DNA of 64,000 bases, from the NCBI RefSeq assembly GCF_041435355.1, contig NZ_CP108442.1:6880501-6944500 (forward strand). Reading direction: 5' to 3'. Positions 51,619 to 58,940 of the stretch are shown here, one piece after another (positions within the stretch are counted from its first letter, which is position 1; every line of letters starts with the position of its first letter). The position numbers were made by a program, and so were the translations under genes. The stretch comes from Streptomyces sp. NBC_01276 (GTDB lineage Bacteria; Actinomycetota; Actinomycetes; Streptomycetales; Streptomycetaceae). The notes beneath the pieces were generated by a model, which saw only the letters and a list, made by a program, of their open reading frames with translations, was not told the origin of the DNA and made no database searches.

Positions 51619-54150
51619 TCAGAGCAGCCCGAGCTCGCCGACCGAGGTGACCCGGATGACGGCCCGGCCCTCCTCGTCGGACGCGGCGAGGTCGACCTCG
51701 GCGCTGATGCCCCAGCCATGGTCGCCGTTCGGGTCGGCGAACGTCTGGCGGACGCGCCACAGGCCGTGGGCGGGGTCCTCCTCGATCTGGAGGAGCTTGG
51801 GGCCGCGGGCGTCGGGGCCGGTGCCGAGGTCGTCGTACTCGTCCCAGTACCCGTCCATGGCCTCGCCCCAGGCGTCGGCGTCCCAGCCGGACCCGGCGTC
51901 CAGCTCGCCCAGCACGTTGACGTGGTCCAGCGCCGCCAGCTCGACCCGCCGGAACATCGCGTTGCGGACCAGGACACGGAAGGCGCGGGCGTTCGCCGTG
52001 ACCGGCTTGACCTGGTCGGCCTTCTCCTGGGCCTGCTCCGCCGTCTCCACCTCCGGGTTCGCCAGCTGCTCCCACTCGTCGAGCAGGCTGGAGTCCACCT
52101 GGCGGACCAGCTCGCCCAGCCAGGCGATGAGGTCCTGGAGGTCCTCGGACTTCAGGTCGTCGGGGATGGTGTGGTCCAGCGCCTTGTACGCGCTCGCCAG
52201 GTAGCGCAGCACGATGCCCTCGGTGCGGGCCAGCTCGTAGAAGGAGGTGAACTCGGTGAAGGTCATCGCGCGCTCGTACATGTCGCGGATGATCGACTTC
52301 GGGGAGACCGGGTGGTCGCGGACCCACGGGTGGCTCTTGCTGTACACGTCGTAGGCGTGCAGCAGCAGTTCTTCCAGGGGCTTGGGATAGGTGACGTCCT
52401 GGAGGCGCTCCATGCGCTCCTCGTACTCGATCCCGTCGGCCTTCATCGCGCCGACCGCGATGCCGCGTTCCTTGTTCTGCTGGGCGGCCAGGATCTGGCG
52501 CGGGTCGTCCAGGGTGGACTCGACGACCGAGACCATGTCCAGCGCGTAGGACGGGGACTCCGGGTCCAGCAGGTCGAAGGAGGCCAGCGCGAAGGTGGAC
52601 AGCGGCTGGTTGAGCGCGAAGTCCTGCTGGAGGTCGACGGTCAGGCGGATGGTGCGGCCCTCGGCGTCGGGGGCGTCGAGCTTCTCCACCACGCCGCCGT
52701 CCAGCAGCGAACGGTAGATCGCGAAGGCCCGCCGGATGTGCCGCAACTGGGCCTTGCGCGGCTCGTGGTTGTCCTCCAGGAGGTGGCGCATCGCCTGGAA
52801 GGCGTCGCCCGGCCGGGCGATGACCGACAGCAGCATGATGTTGGTGACCTTGAAGCGCGAGGTCAGCGGCTCCGGGTCGGCGGCGATCAGCTTCTCGAAG
52901 GTGGTGTCCGACCAGGCCACGAAGCCCTCGGGGGCCTTCTTGCGGACCACCTTGCGGCGCTTCTTCGGGTCGTCGCCCGCCTTCGCGAGGGCCTTCTCGT
53001 TCTCGATGACGTGCTCGGGCGCCTGCGCGACCACGAAGCCGGCCGTGTCGAAGCCGGCCCGGCCCGCGCGTCCGGCGATCTGGTGGAACTCGCGGGCGCG
53101 CAGCGTGCGGACGCGGTTGCCGTCGTACTTGGTGAGCGCGGTGAACAGCACCGTGCGGATCGGGACGTTGACGCCGACGCCGAGGGTGTCGGTCCCGCAG
53201 ATGACCTTCAGCAGACCGGCCTGGGCCAGCTTCTCCACCAGCCGCCGGTACTTGGGCAGCATGCCCGCGTGGTGCACGCCGATGCCGTGGCGGACGTAAC
53301 GGGAGAGGTTCTGGCCGAACTTCGTGGTGAATCGGAAGTTGCCGATCAGCTCCGCGATCTTGTCCTTCTCCTCGCGGGTGCACATGTTGATGCTCATCAG
53401 CGACTGCGCCCGCTCGACCGCCTGGGCCTGCGTGAAGTGCACGATGTAGACCGGGGCCTGCCGGGTCTCCAGCAGTTCCGTGATGGTGTCCGTGATCGGC
53501 GTGGTCACGTACTCGTACGACAGCGGGACGGGCCGGCTCGCCGAGCGGACCACCGACGTCGGACGGCCGGTGCGCCGGGTCAGGTCCTCCTCGAAGCGCT
53601 TGACGTCGCCGAGGGTCGCCGACATCAGGACGAACTGCGCCTGGGGCAGTTCCAGCAGCGGGATCTGCCAGGCCCAGCCGCGGTCCGGCTCCGCGTAGAA
53701 GTGGAACTCGTCCATCACGACCTGGCCGATGTCGGCGTACTTGCCGTCGCGCAGGGCGATGGAGGCCAGCACTTCGGCCGTGCAGCAGATCACCGGGGCG
53801 TCGGCGTTCACGGAGGCGTCGCCGGTCAGCATGCCGACGTTCTCGGTGCCGAAGAGCTTGCACAGGTCGAAGAACTTCTCCGACACCAGCGCCTTGATCG
53901 GGGCGGTGTAGAAGGTCACCTTGTCCTGGGCCAGCGCGGTGAAGTGGGCGCCCGCCGCCACGAGGCTCTTGCCCGAGCCGGTCGGGGTCGACAGGATCAC
54001 GTTCGCACCGGAGACGACCTCGATCAGGGCCTCCTCCTGCGCCGGGTACAGGGTGATGCCCTGGTCCTCCGCCCACGAGGAGAAAGCCTCGAAGAGGGCG
54101 TCGGGGTCGGCGTTCGGCGGGAGCTGATCAATGAGGGTCACACCCCCCAT
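51619..54150 (-). CDS. Ski2/Mtr4-like DExH RNA helicase
   Basis: This 843-residue helicase has Walker A TPTGSGKSLVAAG near residue 53, motif III-like SATLGDV, the DEFH box, VICGTDTLGVGVN and the HQIAGRAGRAG motif VI. The C-terminal half matches the actinobacterial DUF3516-type helicase extension (YEERMERLQDVTYPKPLEEL and ELARTEGIVLRYLA). It likely unwinds RNA or DNA in the cytoplasm; the target is not known. The ATG at 54148-54150 is used; GTG three codons in is an option. A short divergent space separates it from the membrane hydrolase gene. Confidence 0.92.
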   Translation of the reverse strand: MGGVTLIDQLPPNADPDALFEAFSSWAEDQGITLYPAQEEALIEVVSGANVILSTPTGSGKSLVAAGAHFTALAQDKVTFYTAPIKALVSEKFFDLCKLFGTENVGMLTGDASVNADAPVICCTAEVLASIALRDGKYADIGQVVMDEFHFYAEPDRGWAWQIPLLELPQAQFVLMSATLGDVKRFEEDLTRRTGRPTSVVRSASRPVPLSYEYVTTPITDTITELLETRQAPVYIVHFTQAQAVERAQSLMSINMCTREEKDKIAELIGNFRFTTKFGQNLSRYVRHGIGVHHAGMLPKYRRLVEKLAQAGLLKVICGTDTLGVGVNVPIRTVLFTALTKYDGNRVRTLRAREFHQIAGRAGRAGFDTAGFVVAQAPEHVIENEKALAKAGDDPKKRRKVVRKKAPEGFVAWSDTTFEKLIAADPEPLTSRFKVTNIMLLSVIARPGDAFQAMRHLLEDNHEPRKAQLRHIRRAFAIYRSLLDGGVVEKLDAPDAEGRTIRLTVDLQQDFALNQPLSTFALASFDLLDPESPSYALDMVSVVESTLDDPRQILAAQQNKERGIAVGAMKADGIEYEERMERLQDVTYPKPLEELLLHAYDVYSKSHPWVRDHPVSPKSIIRDMYERAMTFTEFTSFYELARTEGIVLRYLASAYKALDHTIPDDLKSEDLQDLIAWLGELVRQVDSSLLDEWEQLANPEVETAEQAQEKADQVKPVTANARAFRVLVRNAMFRRVELAALDHVNVLGELDAGSGWDADAWGEAMDGYWDEYDDLGTGPDARGPKLLQIEEDPAHGLWRVRQTFADPNGDHGWGISAEVDLAASDEEGRAVIRVTSVGELGLL

Positions 54151-54286
54151 CTTGCCTGGCTTCCGCCCCGAAGAGGGAACCGGCCACCGGGACGAAGATC
54201 GTCACGGGTACGCTGTGCCGTCGAGGCGGCCCGACCGAAACGCTCGACGGGGCCCGACCACACACGACCGGGGCGGGACACAGACC

Positions 54287-55078
54287 ATGATGGGGCCGGC
54301 GCACTCACTCTCCGGGGCAGCGGCCTGGCTGGGGGTGGGTGCGGCGACTGCCGCGGCCGGCCACCCGATGCCGTGGCCCGTACTGGTCGTCGGCGCGCTC
54401 ATATGCGCCGGTGCGGCCCTGGCCCCCGACCTCGACCACAAGTCGGCGACGATCTCGCGCGCCTTCGGCCCCCTCTCCCGGGGCCTGTGCGAGGTGGTCG
54501 ACAAGATCTCCTACGCCGTCTACAAGGCCACCCGCGCCCCGCGCGACCCCCGCCGCAGCGGGGGGCACCGCACCCTGACCCACACCTGGCTCTGGGCGGT
54601 CCTGATAGGCGCCGGGTCCTCCGCGCTCGCGGTCACCGCCGACCGCTGGGGCGTGCTCGTGCTGCTCTTCATCCATCTGGTGCTGGCCGTCGAGGGTCTC
54701 CTCTGGCGGGCGGCCCGGATGTCCAGCGACGTCCTGGTCTGGCTGCTCGGCGCCACGAGCGCCTGGATCCTGGCCGGCGTGCTCGACCAGCCGGGCAACG
54801 GCGCGGGCTGGCTCTTCACCGGCCCCGGCCAGGAGTACCTGTGGCTCGGCCTGCCGATCCTGCTCGGAGCACTCGTCCACGACATCGGCGACGCGCTCAC
54901 CGTCTCCGGCTGCCCGATCCTGTGGCCCCTGCCCATCGCGGGGAAGCGCTGGTACCCGATCGGTCCCCCGAAGGCGATGCGCTTCCGCGCCGGCAGCTGG
55001 GTGGAGCTCAAGGTCCTGATGCCGGTCTTCATGCTCCTCGGCGGCTTCGGCGGCGCCGCGGCCCTCGGCTTCATCTAG
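54287..55078 (+). CDS. LexA-regulated-type membrane metal-dependent hydrolase (DUF457/YdjM)
   Basis: This 263-residue integral membrane protein has several transmembrane segments and the YdjM/DUF457 pattern: N-terminal GPAHSLSGAAAW, then LAPDLDHKSATISRAFGPLS, HRTLTHTWLWAVL with a metal-like His cluster, and VHDIGDALTVSGCPILWPLP. The start is ATG 54287 (a second ATG follows immediately). A 12-bp hairpin closes it from the convergent ABC pair. The substrate is unknown; relatives are linked to lipid or phosphate metabolism. Confidence 0.88.
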   Translation: MMGPAHSLSGAAAWLGVGAATAAAGHPMPWPVLVVGALICAGAALAPDLDHKSATISRAFGPLSRGLCEVVDKISYAVYKATRAPRDPRRSGGHRTLTHTWLWAVLIGAGSSALAVTADRWGVLVLLFIHLVLAVEGLLWRAARMSSDVLVWLLGATSAWILAGVLDQPGNGAGWLFTGPGQEYLWLGLPILLGALVHDIGDALTVSGCPILWPLPIAGKRWYPIGPPKAMRFRAGSWVELKVLMPVFMLLGGFGGAAALGFI

Positions 55079-55125
55079 ACCCGCACTCCCAGACCCGTAC
55101 TCCGCGAGAAGGCGCCCCGGGTCCG

Positions 55126-55153
55126 GGTGCCCGGCTCTCGCGAGCCGGGCACC
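55126..55153. terminator. Strong 12-bp hairpin between convergent genes
   Basis: GGTGCCCGGCTC and GAGCCGGGCACC form a perfect 12-bp stem with loop TCGC, between the DUF457 gene (plus) and the ABC exporter pair (minus). It is the clearest terminator of the window. Confidence 0.75.
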
Positions 55154-55163
55154 GCGGGGCGGG

Positions 55164-56945
55164 TCAGCCGTGCCAGGAGCGCCAGAGGGCCGCGTACGCC
55201 CCGTCCGCCGCCACGAGCTCGTCGTGCGAGCCCAGCTCACTGATCCGGCCGCCCTCGACCACCGCGATCACGTCCGCGTCGTGCGCCGTGTGGAGCCGGT
55301 GGGCGATCGCGATGACCGTACGGCCGTCCAGCACCCGCGCGAGCGAACGCTCCAGGTGCCGGGCGGCCCGAGGGTCCAGCAGCGAGGTCGCCTCGTCCAG
55401 CACCAGCGTGTGCGGGTCCGCCAGTACCAGCCGGGCCAGCGCGACCTGCTGGGCCTGCGCCGGAGTCAGCGCGCTCCCCCCGGACCCCACCTCGGTGTCC
55501 AGTCCCGCCTCCAGGGCCCGCGCCCAGCCGTCCGCGTCCACCGCGCCCAACGCCGCCCACAGTTCGGTGTCGGCCGCACCCGACCGGGCCAGACGCAGAT
55601 TGTCCCGCAGCGACCCGACGAAGACGTGGTGCTCCTGGTTGACGAGCGCCACGTGCTCGCGCACCCGCTCCGCCGGCATCCGCGACAGCCTCGCGCCACC
55701 GAGCGTGACCTCGCCGGTCCGGGGCGCGTAGATGCCCGCCAGCAGCCTGCCCAGGGTGGACTTGCCCGCGCCCGAGGGACCGACCAGAGCCATCCGGGTG
55801 CCCGGCGGCACCGACATCGACACCTGGTGCAGGACGTCCACGCCCTCCTTGTAACCGAACCGGACCTCCTGCGCCCGCACCTCCCGGCCCCCGGGGGCGA
55901 CGGTGCCGTCCCCGGAGTCCGGCTCGATCTCGCGCACGCCCACCAGCCGGGCCAGCGAGACCTGGGCGACCTGGAGCTCGTCGTACCAGCGCAGGATCAG
56001 GCTGATCGGGTCGCCCATCATCTGCGCCAGCAGCGCCCCCGTGGTCAGCTGCCCGACCGTCATCCAGCCCTTCAGCACGCAGTACCCGCCGATCATCAGC
56101 ACGGAGCCGAGGATCGTCACGTAGGTGATGTTGACGACGGGGAAGAGGACCGTCCGCAGGTACAGCGTGTACCGCTCCCAGGCCGTCCACTCCTTGATCC
56201 GCCGCTCCGACAGCGAGATCCGGCGCCGCCCCAGCCGGTGCGCCTCCACGGTCCGTCCCGCGTCCACCGTCTCGGTGAGCGCCGCCGCGACCGCCGCGTA
56301 CCCGGCGGCCTCCGAGCGGTACGCCGAGGGCGCCCGCCGGAAGTACCAGCGGCAGCCGAGGACCAGGACCGGCAGCGCCACCAGCGCGGCCAGCGCCAGC
56401 GGCGGAGCGGTGACCACCAGGGCCCCGTAGAGCAGCCCGGCCCAGACAACGCCGATGGTCAGCTGCGGCACGGCCTCGCGCATCGCGTTGGCCAGCCGGT
56501 CGACGTCGGTGGTGATCCGCGAGAGCAGGTCGCCGGTGCCGGCGCGTTCCAGGACGCCCGGGGGCAGACCGACCGACCGCACCAGGAAGTCCTCGCGCAG
56601 ATCGGCCAGCATCTCCTCGCCGAGCATCGCCCCGCGCAACCGCACCATCCGTACGAAGAACGTCTGGACGGCCAGCGCCAGCGCGAACAGCAGCGCCACG
56701 CGCCCCAGATGGAGCTCATGCGCCCCCGACGAGAGCTCGTCCACGACCCGCCCCAGCAGGGAGGGGCCGGCCATGGACGCGACCACCGCGACCGTGTTGA
56801 CCCCCACCAGCACGACGAAGGCCCGCCGGTGACGGCGCAGCAGGCCGCGCACGTAGCCCCGTACGGTCGCCGACGTGCCCACGGGCAGGGTCGCGGCCGT
56901 CTCGGGGGCCGCCGGATCGTACTCCGGGGGCGCCACGCCGATCAT
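55164..56945 (-). CDS. ABC exporter half, with intact Walker A but degenerate signature
   Basis: This 593-residue protein has an N-terminal six-helix exporter domain and a C-terminal ATPase domain. Walker A is normal (VGPSGAGKST, near 387), Walker B normal (TLVLDEATSLLD), H-loop AHRLHTAHDAD, but the signature LSGGQ is replaced by LTPAQ (near 491). It starts at ATG 56943-56945, overlapping the stop of the partner gene (ATGA). The upstream open frame beyond the start is a shadow of the partner. It pairs with the product of 56942-58777 to form a heterodimer. The cargo is unknown. Confidence 0.92.
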   Translation of the reverse strand: MIGVAPPEYDPAAPETAATLPVGTSATVRGYVRGLLRRHRRAFVVLVGVNTVAVVASMAGPSLLGRVVDELSSGAHELHLGRVALLFALALAVQTFFVRMVRLRGAMLGEEMLADLREDFLVRSVGLPPGVLERAGTGDLLSRITTDVDRLANAMREAVPQLTIGVVWAGLLYGALVVTAPPLALAALVALPVLVLGCRWYFRRAPSAYRSEAAGYAAVAAALTETVDAGRTVEAHRLGRRRISLSERRIKEWTAWERYTLYLRTVLFPVVNITYVTILGSVLMIGGYCVLKGWMTVGQLTTGALLAQMMGDPISLILRWYDELQVAQVSLARLVGVREIEPDSGDGTVAPGGREVRAQEVRFGYKEGVDVLHQVSMSVPPGTRMALVGPSGAGKSTLGRLLAGIYAPRTGEVTLGGARLSRMPAERVREHVALVNQEHHVFVGSLRDNLRLARSGAADTELWAALGAVDADGWARALEAGLDTEVGSGGSALTPAQAQQVALARLVLADPHTLVLDEATSLLDPRAARHLERSLARVLDGRTVIAIAHRLHTAHDADVIAVVEGGRISELGSHDELVAADGAYAALWRSWHG

Positions 56946-58777
56946 GCGGATTCCTCGATCCCTGTGAGTTCCTCTGCCGGCCCCGCCAGGCCGATCCCGG
57001 CGCGCCGCTGTTCCTCGTCCGTCTCGCGGGTGACGACCGCCCGGTAGCGCGGTTCGCCGTGCAGCAGCTCGCGGTGCGTGCCCGCGGGCAGGGCCCGGCC
57101 CTCGTGGACCAGGACGACCCGGTCGGCACGGTCCAGCAGCAGCGGCGAGGACGCCAGCACCACCGTCGTGCGCCCGGAGCGCAGGGCCGCGATCCCGTCG
57201 GCGATCCGCGCCTCGGTGTGCGAGTCCACCGCCGAGGTCGGCTCGTCCAGCACCAGTACCTCCGGGTCGGTCACCAGCGACCTGGCCAGCGCCAGCCGCT
57301 GGCGCTGCCCGCCGGACAGCGAGCGGCCGCGTTCGGTGATGCGGGCGTCCATCGGGTCCCGCACCGCGTCGGGGGCCGACTGCAGCAGCGCGTCCAGGAC
57401 GTCGTCGCACTGCGCGGCCCCCAGCGCCGCCGCCGGCGTCACGGACCCCGAGGCCGGTACGTCGAACAGCTCGCGCAGCGTCCCGGACAGCAGCACCGGG
57501 TCCTTGTCCTGTACGAGGACCAGCTCGCGGGCCGTGTCCAGCGCGAGCTCGTCCAGCGCGACCCCGCCGAGCAGCGCGGAGCGCGCCCCGGCGACGGAGT
57601 CCGTCGGATGGCCCCCCAGCCGCTCCGCCAGCCGGCCCGCCAGGTCCGGGTCCCCGCACACCACCGCCGTGAAGGCACCGGCCGGGGCCAGCACGCCCGT
57701 CTCGGCGTCGTACAGGTCCCCGCCCGGCGCCGGAGCCCGTACGGCCCCCGCCGTGCCGGAGCCGGCCGGGCCCTCGTCCCCGGTGCGCGTCAGCGACAGC
57801 ACCCGCGCCGCCCGTGCGGCGGAGGGCCGGGAGAAGGAGTAGGCCATCGCGATCTCCTGGAAGTGCCGCAGCGGGTACAGCATCGTGGCCACCGCGCTGA
57901 AGGCCGCCACGAGTTCGCCCACCGCGAGCCGTCCGTGCGTCACGAGCCCGGCCCCGTACCAGACCACCGTGATCATCAGGGCGCCCGGGAGCAGCACCTG
58001 CACGGCCGCGATCAGCGCCCACATCCGGGCACTGCGCACGGCGGCCCTGCGGACCTCCTGCGAGGCCTCCCGGTAGCGTCCGAGGAACAGTTCCTCACCG
58101 CCGATGCCCCGCAGGACGCGCAGGCCGGCGACGGTGTCGGAGGCCAGCTCGGTGGCCTTGCCCGCCTTCTCGCGCTGGACGTCCGCGCGGCGGGTGGCGC
58201 GCGGCAGCAACGGCAGGACGGACAGGGCGAGCACCGGGACGCCCACGGCGACGACCACGCCGATCGCGGGCGCGTAGAAGAGCAGGCCGACGCAGATCGC
58301 GGCGACGGTCAGGGCGGCGGCGAGGAACCGGGAGACGGCCTCGACGAACCATCCGATCTTTTCGACGTCACCCGTTGAAACGGACACCACTTCGCCGGCC
58401 GCGACCCGGCGGGTCAGGGCGGAGCCCAGTTCGGCGGTCTTGCGGGCCAGCAACTGCTGGACCCGTGCGGCCGCCGTGATCCAGTTGGTGACGGCGGTGC
58501 GGTGCAGCATCGCGTCGCCGAGCGAGATGGCGATGCCGAGCAGCAGGAGCAGCACGCCGACGCGGAGCAGTCCGCCGCCGTCACGGCGCACGACCGCGTC
58601 CACGCCGAGTCCCACGGCGTACGGCAGCCCGGCGACGCCGCCGAAGTGGAGGAGCCCCCAGGCCAGGCTGCGGGCCTGGCCGCCGAGTTGCCCCCGGCCC
58701 AGCCACAGCAGGAACCTCGGGCCGGTACGGGCGTCCGGTACTCCGGGATCCGGATACGGAAGATCGCTGATCTGCAT
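56942..58777 (-). CDS. ABC exporter half, with degenerate Walker A but intact signature
   Basis: This 611-residue exporter half has six transmembrane segments followed by an ATPase domain. Its Walker A region reads VVCGDPDLAGRLAE (near 371), with no GKS/T, so it should not bind ATP normally. The signature LSGGQRQR (near 484) and Walker B VLVLDEPTSAVD are intact. With the partner half (normal Walker A, degenerate signature), one composite ATP site is complete and the other is dead. The start is ATG 58775-58777 (MQISDLPYPDPG); a longer frame upstream has no family similarity. The two genes overlap (ATGA) and form an operon. Confidence 0.92.
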   Translation of the reverse strand: MQISDLPYPDPGVPDARTGPRFLLWLGRGQLGGQARSLAWGLLHFGGVAGLPYAVGLGVDAVVRRDGGGLLRVGVLLLLLGIAISLGDAMLHRTAVTNWITAAARVQQLLARKTAELGSALTRRVAAGEVVSVSTGDVEKIGWFVEAVSRFLAAALTVAAICVGLLFYAPAIGVVVAVGVPVLALSVLPLLPRATRRADVQREKAGKATELASDTVAGLRVLRGIGGEELFLGRYREASQEVRRAAVRSARMWALIAAVQVLLPGALMITVVWYGAGLVTHGRLAVGELVAAFSAVATMLYPLRHFQEIAMAYSFSRPSAARAARVLSLTRTGDEGPAGSGTAGAVRAPAPGGDLYDAETGVLAPAGAFTAVVCGDPDLAGRLAERLGGHPTDSVAGARSALLGGVALDELALDTARELVLVQDKDPVLLSGTLRELFDVPASGSVTPAAALGAAQCDDVLDALLQSAPDAVRDPMDARITERGRSLSGGQRQRLALARSLVTDPEVLVLDEPTSAVDSHTEARIADGIAALRSGRTTVVLASSPLLLDRADRVVLVHEGRALPAGTHRELLHGEPRYRAVVTRETDEEQRRAGIGLAGPAEELTGIEESA

Positions 58778-58940
58778 GACGCCCCATGACTGGTCGAGTA
58801 GGCCGAACCCCGCAAGGTTCGTCTTCCCGGACCGGCCCCGGCAATCGATTTTCCGGTGGGCGGGGGGTGCGCCCCGCGCGTGTTGCGGGGGAACCGGACG
58901 ACCGGCGTCCGGCGCGGCCCGGCGCCCGCGCCGGGCGCGT

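Noticed and set aside
51232..55731. Very long open frame (about 1500 codons) on the plus strand
   Set aside because: It runs antisense to the thioesterase and helicase genes and across the DUF457 gene. The product is a low-complexity Arg/Gly/Val mix without domains, typical of GC-rich shadow frames.
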